64,000 nucleotides of DNA from the NCBI GenBank assembly GCA_016794345.1, contig JAEUKE010000248.1, positions 106,340 through 170,339 of the forward strand, given 5' to 3'. Below are positions 19,298-27,441 of this stretch, in pieces; the stretch's first letter is position 1, and every line of letters begins with the position of its first letter. The notes below the pieces were generated by a model that worked only from the letters and a program-made list of their open reading frames with translations, did no database searches and had not been told where the DNA came from. The position numbers and the translations under genes are program-made. Origin of the DNA: Myxococcales bacterium (GTDB lineage: Bacteria > Myxococcota_A > Polyangia > Polyangiales > Polyangiaceae).

Positions 19298-19954
19298 ATG
19301 GCCATGGCCGGCTTCAGCTCGCGCGTCTCGAAGAAACTCCTCGCCTGCGCAACCGCCGGGCTCCTCATGGGGCCCGCGATCGGGCTCGGGCTGGTCGCCG
19401 GCTGCTCGGCCGCGCCTCCACCGGAGGAGCCAAAGCCCTGCGACAAGCAGTTCGTCACGCTCGATATCTACGCGGGGGGCAACATCAACCCGAACGAAAA
19501 CGGCAACCCGCGCCCGGTCGTGGTGCGGCTCTACCAGCTCGTGAGCGACCTGAACCTCGCCAACGCGCGGTACGACGACGTGCTCCTCCAGCCGGAAAAG
19601 ACGCTCGGCAAAGACGTCGTGAAGGTCGACGAGGTGAGCGTCTTCCCCAACGACCATGTTCGGGTGAAGTTCGAGCGGGACAAGCAGGCCGCTTACTTGG
19701 GCGGGGTGGCGCTGTTCCACGAGCCGCGTGGTCAGAGCTGGAAGACGTTCTACGAGTTCCCCCTCGCCCCCGGGGAGGCCGCCTGCGGCGGCCGGGGAGA
19801 AGACGGGGGCGTCGGCGTGGCCGATCCGAAGGCGGCGTTCTTCGTGAGCCAGGCCAAGATCGACAACGGCAGCCAGTTCGACGAGTCGATGTTCCGGGAG
19901 GCGCGGCCGGTCCGGACCATCAACCTGCCGAAGGGCGCCGCGGCGGCCAAGTAG
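19298..19954 (+). CDS. tssJ: T6SS outer-membrane lipoprotein TssJ
   Basis: A 218-residue lipoprotein with a long signal peptide and lipobox VAGC near residue 33 (ACATAGLLMGPAIGLGLVAGC). The mature part follows the TssJ transthyretin-like plan: LDIYAGGNINPNENGNPRPVVVRLYQL, then VSVFPNDHVRVKFER and LGGVALFHEP. TssJ anchors TssM to the outer membrane. Compared with proteobacterial TssJ it carries an extra C-terminal tail after the beta sandwich. ATG 19298 was chosen because it opens the signal peptide; ATG 19304 is an alternative. It lies between clpV and tssK. Confidence 0.9.
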   Translation: MAMAGFSSRVSKKLLACATAGLLMGPAIGLGLVAGCSAAPPPEEPKPCDKQFVTLDIYAGGNINPNENGNPRPVVVRLYQLVSDLNLANARYDDVLLQPEKTLGKDVVKVDEVSVFPNDHVRVKFERDKQAAYLGGVALFHEPRGQSWKTFYEFPLAPGEAACGGRGEDGGVGVADPKAAFFVSQAKIDNGSQFDESMFREARPVRTINLPKGAAAAK

Positions 19955-20033
19955 CGGGAGTGACAAGCGGCGGGCGCTCCCCAAAAGGCGCTTTCAGCGG
20001 CCGCAACCTTCCTGATACATGTAGACCCGCCCG

Positions 20034-21392
20034 ATGATTCAACCGCGCAAGCTCGTCTGGACCGAGGGGCTCTTCATGACCCCTCAGCACCTGCAGCAGA
20101 GCGATCTGTACCACGAGGCGCTGGTTCACTCTCGCGTGCACGCGATCGTGCCGTATGACTGGGGCGTCATCGAGATCGCGTTCGACGATCGCGCGCTCAC
20201 GGCCGGTCAGGTCCGCGTGACGAAGGCGCACGGCGTCTTCCCGGACGGCACGCCGTTCTTCGTCGGTGACCGCGGGGAGGATCAGGTCGAGGCCCGCCCG
20301 CTCGAGGGCGCGTTCCCGGCCGCGCTCGAGTCGCTCGACGTCTTCCTCGCGCTGCCCATCGCGCGCGACACCGCGGCGAACGTCGCGATGGATCCGGCGA
20401 AGGCGGGCCCCGCCACGCGCCTCGTCGCCGCGCAGGTCTCGGTGCCGGACGTGAACACCGGTCGCAACGAGACCGCCGTCACGTGGGGCCGGTCCAACCT
20501 GCGCCTCCTCTTCGGGACGGAGCCGCGCGACGCCTTCGAGACGGTGCGCGTCGCTCAGCTCGTCCGCGATCGCACGGGCGCCATCGTCCTGCGCAAGAAC
20601 TTCATCCCGCCGATCCTCCGCATCAAGGCGAGCGATCATCTGATGAACGGCATGCGCCGCGTGCTCTCGGCGCTCGTCGGCAAGCAGAAGACGCTCGCCG
20701 AAGGGCGCCGCATGCGCACGGCCGCGTCGGTCGACTTCCAGGCTTCGGACACGGCGAAGTTCTGGATGCTGCACACGCTGAACTCCTTCATCCCGCTGTG
20801 CTCACACATGGTCGACCACGGCACGGCGCACCCCGAGCACGCCTTCACCATGCTCGCCTCCATCATCGGGGAGCTCTGCACGTTCTCTCCGGACGGCGAC
20901 CCGACGGCGATCCCGAAGTTCAACTACCTCGACCTCGGGGAGGTGTTCGATCCGGTCTTCGACCGGGCGCTCACCCTCATCGCCAACGTCCTCGCGGAGA
21001 GCTTCACGGTCGTGCCGCTCGAGAAGCGCGACGACGGCATGTACCTCGGCAAGTTCGAGGACCCGAAGCTGCCGCGCACCCACGAGCTCTTCCTCGAAGC
21101 GAAGGGCATCGACGAGGGGGTCCTCCGGGAGCGTCTGCCGCGCCTCCTCAAGGTCGGCTCCTGGACCCAGATCGGCTACATCCTCAACGCCGCCATGCCC
21201 GGCGTGCGCGTGTCGGTCGAGTACCGGCCGCCTGGCGCCATCCCGATCAAGCCCGGGATCGTGTACCTCCGGGTGGATCAAGCTGGCGATTATTGGAACG
21301 ACATCCTCGGCTCTGGCACCATTGCCCTGTACCAGCCGATCGAGCCCCAGAAGGTCGAGTTGAGGCTCATCGCGGTGCAAGTGCAGAAGTAA
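20034..21392 (+). CDS. tssK: Type VI secretion baseplate subunit TssK
   Basis: A 452-residue trimeric connector that joins the baseplate to the TssL-TssM membrane complex. The N-terminus is classic: MIQPRKLVWTEGLFMTPQHL followed by QQSDLYHEALV. The central WMLHTLNSFIPLCSHM and the C-terminal region (IALYQPIEPQKVELRLIAV) also fit the family. Length is typical. The start ATG 20034 coincides with the conserved N-terminus. It is cotranscribed with tssJ and tssL by position; palindromic element copy B separates it from tssL. Confidence 0.97.
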   Translation: MIQPRKLVWTEGLFMTPQHLQQSDLYHEALVHSRVHAIVPYDWGVIEIAFDDRALTAGQVRVTKAHGVFPDGTPFFVGDRGEDQVEARPLEGAFPAALESLDVFLALPIARDTAANVAMDPAKAGPATRLVAAQVSVPDVNTGRNETAVTWGRSNLRLLFGTEPRDAFETVRVAQLVRDRTGAIVLRKNFIPPILRIKASDHLMNGMRRVLSALVGKQKTLAEGRRMRTAASVDFQASDTAKFWMLHTLNSFIPLCSHMVDHGTAHPEHAFTMLASIIGELCTFSPDGDPTAIPKFNYLDLGEVFDPVFDRALTLIANVLAESFTVVPLEKRDDGMYLGKFEDPKLPRTHELFLEAKGIDEGVLRERLPRLLKVGSWTQIGYILNAAMPGVRVSVEYRPPGAIPIKPGIVYLRVDQAGDYWNDILGSGTIALYQPIEPQKVELRLIAVQVQK

Positions 21393-21444
21393 CCGAGCTG
21401 CCGAGACAAGACCCGCCCTCGCCCACGAAGCGATCTGCCTGCCA

Positions 21445-21508
21445 TTTCACCTCCCGGCCCCCTTCACTCGGTGAGGGGGGAGTGGGGTAGGGGGAGAGGG
21501 GGGTGAAA
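21445..21508. repeat. Nested palindromic intergenic element, copy B
   Basis: A short copy: outer arms TTTCACCTCCC (21445-21455) and GGGGGGTGAAA (21498-21508) pair with one mismatch. A single inner hairpin (21458-21467 with 21471-21480) has loop TCG and one G-U pair. It lies between tssK and tssL. Confidence 0.75.
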
Positions 21509-21561
21509 GAGCGGGAACTTCATCTCGAGCGGCGGATCGTGAAAGACTAGGAGCCACGGTT

Positions 21562-22236
21562 ATGTCGAGCTTGGCGCAGACGATGTACTGGGTTTGCTCG
21601 GATGTGCTTTCGCTCATCCTGCAGCTCCGAAACTCGCGCGATCTTCCCGCTCCCGACATCCTGCAGCGCCGCGTCCTCGGTCTCTTCGAGACCATGATGC
21701 AGAACGGCCGCGAGCAGCGGATCCCCGAGCAGGACATGATCGACGCGAAGTTCGCGCTCGCCGCGTTCGCCGACGAGGTCATCTACCACTCGACCTGGCC
21801 GGGTAAGACGCAGTGGCTGTCGAACCCCCTGCAGCTCCAGTTCTTCGGCATCAACACCGCCGGTGACGGCTTCTTCGTCAACCTGGACAACCTGCACGGC
21901 CAGCGCGGCAGAAACCACGTCGCGCAGATCTACTTCCTCTGCCTTTCGTTGGGGTTCCAAGGGAAATACCGCCTCCGGAATCAGGAAGGGCTTCAGCAAG
22001 TGGTGGAAGGCCTCGGCAACTACGTGGCCGTCCAGGAGGGCGGGGGAGAGCTCCTCGCGCCCAACGCGGAGCGCAAAGACGCTGGCGCCGGCGTCGTCCG
22101 CCGGGAGCTTCCGTTCGTCGCGGTCGCCATGGGCATCCTCGGCCTCGCGGTCATGGTCGTCTTCCTGCTCGCCATGCTCATCCGGTCGCGCGCCGGGGAC
22201 GTGGTCGAGGCGATCAACAAGCTCGTCCCGGGCTGA
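21562..22236 (+). CDS. tssL: T6SS inner-membrane protein TssL (DotU/IcmH)
   Basis: A 224-residue single-pass inner-membrane protein. The cytoplasmic DotU domain shows FADEVIYHSTWPGKTQW, LQLQFFG and NLDNLHGQRGRNHVAQIYFLCLSLGFQGKYR in three stretches. The C-terminal transmembrane segment VAMGILGLAVMVVFLLAMLI is followed by about 20 periplasmic residues. There is no OmpA-like peptidoglycan-binding extension, so cell-wall anchoring must come from elsewhere. ATG 21562 precedes the domain. A very stable hairpin begins 8 nt after the stop codon. Confidence 0.95.
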   Translation: MSSLAQTMYWVCSDVLSLILQLRNSRDLPAPDILQRRVLGLFETMMQNGREQRIPEQDMIDAKFALAAFADEVIYHSTWPGKTQWLSNPLQLQFFGINTAGDGFFVNLDNLHGQRGRNHVAQIYFLCLSLGFQGKYRLRNQEGLQQVVEGLGNYVAVQEGGGELLAPNAERKDAGAGVVRRELPFVAVAMGILGLAVMVVFLLAMLIRSRAGDVVEAINKLVPG

Positions 22237-22243
22237 CCGCGGA

Positions 22244-22275
22244 GTCGAGGCGCTTGGCAAGCCAAGCGTCTCGAC
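22244..22275 (+). terminator. Stable hairpin after tssL
   Basis: A 15-bp inverted repeat with one G-U pair (22244-22258 with 22261-22275) starts 8 nt after the tssL stop. There is no T tract. It could stop transcription or protect the 3-prime end of the message. Confidence 0.55.
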
Positions 22276-22323
22276 GAGTCACGGGCGGCGCCTCGACGAG
22301 TCGAGGTCTCGACAAGACACGGG
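22269..22323. repeat. Direct and inverted repeats downstream of tssL
   Basis: TCTCGACGAGTCACGGG (22269-22285) recurs as TCTCGACAAGACACGGG (22307-22323), two differences in 17. Between them lies a perfect palindrome CCTCGAC/GTCGAGG (22291-22297 with 22300-22306). It forms part of a 361-bp gene-free gap. Confidence 0.65.
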
Positions 22324-22358
22324 TGACGTCGCGCGACTCGTCGGCGTTGGCGCTGCAA

Positions 22359-22477
22359 TCACCCCCCCCGGCCCCTTCACTCGCGTGAGGGGGGAGCCCG
22401 CTCGCCGTGAGGCCTCGGCGCAACGGCCCGCTCGTTCCCTTCCCCCTCACGCCAGTGAGGGGGGCCAGGGGGGTGAA
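22359..22477. repeat. Nested palindromic intergenic element, copy C
   Basis: Outer arms TCACCCCCC (22359-22367) and GGGGGGTGA (22468-22476) are perfect. Inner hairpins are 22372-22380 with 22385-22393 (one G-U pair) and 22442-22450 with 22455-22463 (perfect, loop GCCA). The remaining 120 bp before tssM (22478-22597) show nothing I can assign. Confidence 0.78.
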
Positions 22478-22597
22478 ATAGCAGCCGTACGGATTCGCGA
22501 TATGGTCTTGGCCACCACGTTCGTCTCGTCCACACGGTAGGGAAAACGGCACGGGTAAGTTGGCTCCTGCGCCCAACCCGTTCATCATCCATCCACG

Positions 22598-25500
22598 ATG
22601 TGGCTCTGGATCTTCGGCATCCTCGTCATCCTCGCGGTTTGGGTGATCTGGCTTTTGTTCCCGCCAGCCGAGGCGGGGGCGTCCGAGATCATGCCGCTCT
22701 GGCTCGCGGTGGCGATCTCCGTCGTCATCCTCGGCCTGCTCATCGGGCTCTGGCTCGTCCGTAGGATCCGCGCGGCGCGCGCGGCGCGCGCGCTCGAGAA
22801 CGCGATCAAGCAGCAGGCGCAGGAGCAGGCGATCAACGCCAAGCCCGAGGACCGCGAAGAGATCCAGGCGCTCTACAAGCAGATCGCCGAGGGAATCAAC
22901 GCCCTCAAGACCTCCAAGCTCGCGGGCGGTCGCCGCGGCGAGCACGCGCTCTACGCGTTGCCCTGGTACGCGATCGTCGGCCCGCCCGGGGCAGGCAAGA
23001 CGACGGCGCTGCGTCACTCGGGGCTCTCGTTCCCGTTCCTCGATCCGAACGGCGGCGGCGTGCGCGGCGTCGGCGGAACGCGCAACTGCGATTGGTGGTT
23101 CACCAACGAGGCCATCCTCCTCGACACGGCCGGCCGGTACACGACCGAGAGCGACGACCGCGACGAGTGGGTCGCGTTCCTCGAGCAGCTGATGAAGTAC
23201 CGGCCCGAGAAGCCGCTCAACGGCGTCCTCGTGGCCATCAGCGTGAGCGAGCTGCTCGACGCGACCGACGACCAGGTCAAGCAGCTGGCGGGGAAGGTCC
23301 GCGCGCGCGTCGACGAGATGCAGACGACGCTCAAGATGACGATGCCGGTCTACGTGGTCTTCACGAAGGCCGACCTCGTCGCCGGGTTCGTCGAGTACTT
23401 CGGCGATCTGAAGAAGAGCGAGCGCGGCCAGCCCTGGGGCGCCACCTACCGGCTCGAGGACGGCAAGGGGGACTCGGGAAAGATGTTCGAGCGCGAGTTC
23501 GACATCCTCGTCGAGAAGCTCCACGGCCGCGTCACCAAGCGCATCAACACCGAGCGCAGCCGCACGAATCGCGAGCGCATCTACCAGTTCCCGCTCGAGT
23601 TCGCCGCGATCAAGAAGCCGCTCGCCGACTTCATGGCCGAGGCGTTTGCGCCGGGCCGCGGCAGCGGCCCCGACCCCATCCTGCGCGGCTTCTACTTCAC
23701 GAGCGGCACGCAGGAGGGCAAGCCCCTCGATCGCGTCGTCGGCGCCATGGGCCGCGCGTTCGGCCTGAAGGGCTCCGTCGTCGAGGAGAGCGAGGGCTCG
23801 AAGGAGGCGAAGAGCTACTTCCTGAAGGACGTCTTCGAGAAGATCGTCTTCCCGGATCAGGAGATCGCCTCGCTCAGCCAGACCGAGGTGAGGCGCCGGC
23901 TGCTGCAGCGCCTCGCCATCGCGGCGGCGGCCGTCTTCGTGGCGATGCTCTTCATCGTCCCCGGCCTGATCAGCTACCTCAACAACCGCGAGCTCGTGCT
24001 CGACAGCGAGCGGATCTCCATGGCCGCCGGCCAGGTGAACTGGTCCGACGGCTCGAGCTCCGTGAAGAAGGTGCAGAAGCTCGACGAGCTGCGCTCCCAG
24101 ATCGAGAAGCTCAAGGACTGGCGCGATAACGGCAAGCCGATCGCCTACTCCTGGTTCATGTACCAGGGGAACACCCTGCTCGACTCGCTCATCAAACAGT
24201 ACAACGCGACGTTGACCGAGGGGTTCCTCAAGCCCAGCAAGGCCAAGCTCGAGGAGAAGGTCGGGGCCGTTCAGGGCAAGGAGTACCTGAAGGACTACAA
24301 CAACCTGAAGACGTACCTCCTCCTCGGGGAGCCGGAGCGGCTCGCCAAGGACCCGGAGCTCGAGCGGTGGCACGCGGCGCGGCTGACCCAGGTCTGGTCC
24401 GAGGTTCTGTTGCCGCAGAGCGAGCTGCCCGAGCCCGATCTCAAGGCGAAGGTCTTCCCGCACGTGCAGCTCTACGTGCAGCTCATGCGGGACGGCGACA
24501 TCAAGCCGATCGAGCGCGATACGAAGCTCGTCGAGGCGGCGCGCGAGAAGCTCCGCACGGCCGACCAGGCGACGGCGTATTACGAGCTCTTCGTTCTGCC
24601 TCGCAACGAGGAGAAGATCGACGAGACCGGCCCGGATAGCCCGGACAACCTGAAGTTCCCCCCGATCACGCTCTCGGTCGTGTTCGCCGACCGGCCGGAG
24701 ATCACCGGCAAGCTCGGCGTCCTCGACAGCAAGAAGTACCTCGCCGAGGGCCGATACGGCGAGGTGAAGGGCGCCTTCACGACCGAGGCCTTCAAGGTCG
24801 TCGACAAGCTCCTCGCCGAGGAGGGGGTGAAGCTCCTCGAGCGTGAGAAGTGGGTCGTGCCGTACGACCGCGACGAGAAGAAGCAGGGCGAGCGCGTGCA
24901 GACGGCGCTCAAACGTGCCCGGCAGCGCTACGAGAACAACTACATCTCCGAGTGGGAGGAGTTCTTCCGCGACATCGACGTGAAGATCCCGGAGAACAAC
25001 GCCGAGTCCATCAAGGAGTTCCGCCTCCTCGCCACGCCGGACTGGGCCTACAAGCGGCTGCTCGAGACCCTCTCGGACAACGTCCCCTGTCCGGTTCAAT
25101 CGGCGGCCTCGGCGTCGCTGATGCGAGACGGCGGCGTGCTCGACCAGATCAAGCAGCGCGCGCAGCGGCGCATCGAGGCGCAGTCGAACATCCAGCTCGA
25201 GGAGCTCAAGGCCGAGAAGGACATGACGAGCCGGGAGCGGCTCTGCCAGCACTTCAAGCCGATGATCGTGTTCGGCGTGGATCAGCCCTATGTGCCGCCC
25301 CCGGCCCCGGCCGACGGCTCACCGGCTCCGCCCGCGAAGGCGCCGCCGGAGCCGCAGCTCAACAAGTACATCGGGCACCTCGAGTCCCTCGCCAGCGAGA
25401 TGCAGGTCGTGGAAGAGGGCCCGCTCAACACCGAGACGAAGAACGCGACCGAGCTCTTCACCAAGGCGGTGAAGGAGAGCGAGCAGATGCTCCTCCAGCT

Positions 25501-26353
25501 CGACAAGACGGGGCAGACGCTCCTGACCCCGCTGCTCATGAACCCGCTCCGCCAGGGCTACGAGGCCTTCATCAAGGGCGCCGGCGGCGCGGCGAGCGGC
25601 CTGTGGGAGGTCATGGTCTGGCCGGATTACCGCGACAAGATCAAGGACCGCTACCCGTTCAACTTGGCGGCGCGACGGGACGCCTCCTACGAGGACATGG
25701 TCGCGTTCTTCGCCCCCAAGGGCACGCTCTGGGGCTTCTACGACACGTACCTCGCCAACTTCCACATGAAGCAGAAGCACGACTTCATCCCGATGGCGCA
25801 CCTGCAGGGGTACACGCCCAAGGGCAAGCCGTTCACTCCCTTCAAGTCGGCGATGTACCCGTGCCTCAAGCGCGCGAGCGAGATCACCGACGCGCTCTGG
25901 CCGGGCTTCAAGGGCGATACGCCGGGCGTCGTCTTCCAGGTCAACCTCAAGACCGTCAGCCCCATCGTGAGCGACGTCATCTTCGAGGTCGACGGCCAGA
26001 CGAAACACTACCGGAACGAGAAGGAGTTCTGGCACGAGTTCAAGTGGCCCGGCGAGGAGCGCAAGGGCGCGCGCATCCAGGTGCGCGGCGCCGGCGGCCT
26101 CGACGAGGAGATCGTGCGCGACGGTCCGTGGGGCATCTTCCGCCTCCTCGAGTCGGCCGACAAGCTGACCGCGGAGAAGGACGACGACCAGATGTTCGTC
26201 GCGACCTGGACCATGAGCGCGCCGCCTGTCTCGGTCACCCTCCAGGTCAAGCCGCGTCGCGGCAACCACCCGTTCCCGATGAGCTTCTTCCGTGGGACGA
26301 ACTGCCCGCCCTCCATCGGCGACAAGTTCGGGCCCGGCGGCGAGAAGAAATAA
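22598..26353 (+). CDS. tssM: T6SS inner-membrane protein TssM (IcmF)
   Basis: A 1251-residue protein spanning from the cytoplasm to the periplasm, where it meets TssJ. Two N-terminal membrane segments (WLWIFGILVILAVWVIWLL and LWLAVAISVVILGLLIGLWL) precede a cytoplasmic domain with an intact Walker A, GPPGAGKT at residues 128-135, and DTAGRYTTE. A third membrane segment lies near residues 445-470 (IAAAAVFVAMLFIVPGLISYL), followed by the large periplasmic IcmF/TssM C-terminal domain. A Pro/Ala-rich insert (about residues 900-920) interrupts the periplasmic part. Length is normal. ATG 22598 begins just before the first membrane segment; no Shine-Dalgarno sequence is visible. Confidence 0.96.
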   Translation: MWLWIFGILVILAVWVIWLLFPPAEAGASEIMPLWLAVAISVVILGLLIGLWLVRRIRAARAARALENAIKQQAQEQAINAKPEDREEIQALYKQIAEGINALKTSKLAGGRRGEHALYALPWYAIVGPPGAGKTTALRHSGLSFPFLDPNGGGVRGVGGTRNCDWWFTNEAILLDTAGRYTTESDDRDEWVAFLEQLMKYRPEKPLNGVLVAISVSELLDATDDQVKQLAGKVRARVDEMQTTLKMTMPVYVVFTKADLVAGFVEYFGDLKKSERGQPWGATYRLEDGKGDSGKMFEREFDILVEKLHGRVTKRINTERSRTNRERIYQFPLEFAAIKKPLADFMAEAFAPGRGSGPDPILRGFYFTSGTQEGKPLDRVVGAMGRAFGLKGSVVEESEGSKEAKSYFLKDVFEKIVFPDQEIASLSQTEVRRRLLQRLAIAAAAVFVAMLFIVPGLISYLNNRELVLDSERISMAAGQVNWSDGSSSVKKVQKLDELRSQIEKLKDWRDNGKPIAYSWFMYQGNTLLDSLIKQYNATLTEGFLKPSKAKLEEKVGAVQGKEYLKDYNNLKTYLLLGEPERLAKDPELERWHAARLTQVWSEVLLPQSELPEPDLKAKVFPHVQLYVQLMRDGDIKPIERDTKLVEAAREKLRTADQATAYYELFVLPRNEEKIDETGPDSPDNLKFPPITLSVVFADRPEITGKLGVLDSKKYLAEGRYGEVKGAFTTEAFKVVDKLLAEEGVKLLEREKWVVPYDRDEKKQGERVQTALKRARQRYENNYISEWEEFFRDIDVKIPENNAESIKEFRLLATPDWAYKRLLETLSDNVPCPVQSAASASLMRDGGVLDQIKQRAQRRIEAQSNIQLEELKAEKDMTSRERLCQHFKPMIVFGVDQPYVPPPAPADGSPAPPAKAPPEPQLNKYIGHLESLASEMQVVEEGPLNTETKNATELFTKAVKESEQMLLQLDKTGQTLLTPLLMNPLRQGYEAFIKGAGGAASGLWEVMVWPDYRDKIKDRYPFNLAARRDASYEDMVAFFAPKGTLWGFYDTYLANFHMKQKHDFIPMAHLQGYTPKGKPFTPFKSAMYPCLKRASEITDALWPGFKGDTPGVVFQVNLKTVSPIVSDVIFEVDGQTKHYRNEKEFWHEFKWPGEERKGARIQVRGAGGLDEEIVRDGPWGIFRLLESADKLTAEKDDDQMFVATWTMSAPPVSVTLQVKPRRGNHPFPMSFFRGTNCPPSIGDKFGPGGEKK

Positions 26354-26370
26354 GCCGAGAAGCGTGGGCG

Positions 26371-26401
26371 AGGTCCAGCCGGACCCAGCGGATGCTGGGT
26401 C
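26371..26401 (+). other. Overlapping hairpins between tssM and tagF
   Basis: GGTCC(AGCC)GGACC and the perfect 8-bp GACCCAGC/GCTGGGTC hairpin (26382-26389 with 26394-26401) share bases, so they are mutually exclusive. They lie after the tssM stop and before the tagF start. An attenuation or processing role is speculative. Confidence 0.45.
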
Positions 26402-26445
26402 TAGTTGGAGCGCGTCCCGAAGGTGGTGTAGCCTCTTCCGCGATC

Positions 26446-27417
26446 GTGTTCTGGCGCAAGAAGAAGTCCGCCGGTCCGGCCGTGGTCGGTTGCTTCGGGA
26501 AGATCCCGGCGACCGGCGACTTCATTCGCCATCAAGCCGGCGGCGAGGAGCTCGCGGCGTTCGACCGGTGGCTCGGCGCGGCGATGGATCACGCGCAGCG
26601 CAGCCTCGGGCAGGACTTCGAGGCCGTCTACCAGCGCTCCGTCGGGCTCTTCATCTTCCACGGCGAGGCCAAGGGCGAAGAGATGCCCGATCGCGCGCTC
26701 GTCGGGGCGTGGGCCGCGAGCGGGGACAGCGCCGGCCGCCTGTACCCGATGGTCGTGTTCGCTTCGTACGACTACGAGCGGCTCGTCCAGCTCGGAGCGG
26801 CCGCGCCCATCGCGCTCTGGCGGTTCCTCACGGGCGCCTACGAGATCGCGACCCAGGGGCGCGCCTGGCCGGTCGACGCGTTCTTGAAGCGGGTCGCCTC
26901 CCTCGACGCTCCGCAGCTCGATGACGGCGACGCCCTGTCGGCGCCCTATCGCAAGTGGCTCGCCGAGAACCACATGAAGGCCCTCTGGGAGACCGGCTTC
27001 GGAAGCGACGCGAGCCGCTACTGGGTCGTGTCGAACGTGGTCGAGTCGGTCTCGCCCTTCCGCGGACAGGAGATGCCGCAGACCGGCCTCGCCCTCCGGC
27101 TCCCCCTCGGCGCAGGTGACGCGTACGCGACCGCCGTCTGGCTCGACATGATCCTCCGCCTGGCCGGCTGGAAGCAGACGATCCCGAACACCTTCTGGAT
27201 CCCGCAGCAGACGGCGCTCATCCACCTGGGGCCTCCCCACGTGGCGTCCCTCCGCGAGCTCATCGCTCCGACCGGCAGCGCCGAGCACGTGGCGGAGCTC
27301 TGCGGCCTCCCGACTTGTGACGAGCCGACGGCGCGAGCCAGGCTGCGACCCCAGGTGGACTCGGTCGTGTCGAACACCGACCAGCCGATTGCCCAGTTCC
27401 TGAGCGCGCTCGGCTAG
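26446..27417 (+). CDS. tagF: T6SS-associated protein TagF
   Basis: A 323-residue cytoplasmic protein. The N-terminal domain VVGCFGKIPATGDFIRH, then FDRWLGAAM and LVGAWAASGDSAGRLYPM, is the TagF/ImpM family. In Pseudomonas, TagF represses T6SS firing post-translationally by binding Fha. The start is taken as GTG 26446, giving an N-terminus of FWRKKKSAGPA right before the domain; ATG 26392 is an in-frame alternative. A TAGCCT hexamer lies 11 nt before the GTG. No fused PppA-like phosphatase domain is present. It sits between tssM and tssA, with 24 nt to the tssA start. Confidence 0.92.
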   Translation: MFWRKKKSAGPAVVGCFGKIPATGDFIRHQAGGEELAAFDRWLGAAMDHAQRSLGQDFEAVYQRSVGLFIFHGEAKGEEMPDRALVGAWAASGDSAGRLYPMVVFASYDYERLVQLGAAAPIALWRFLTGAYEIATQGRAWPVDAFLKRVASLDAPQLDDGDALSAPYRKWLAENHMKALWETGFGSDASRYWVVSNVVESVSPFRGQEMPQTGLALRLPLGAGDAYATAVWLDMILRLAGWKQTIPNTFWIPQQTALIHLGPPHVASLRELIAPTGSAEHVAELCGLPTCDEPTARARLRPQVDSVVSNTDQPIAQFLSALG

Positions 27418-27441
27418 CTTTTGTATATCCTCGCCGGTCCG

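Noticed and set aside
11934..22477. CRISPR-like array
   Set aside because: Only three dispersed palindromic elements with differing spacers and lengths; no regular repeat-spacer pattern.
22214..25252. Antisense frame of about 1000 codons across tssM
   Set aside because: It is a composition shadow of tssM with no domain; long antisense frames occur under most large genes here.
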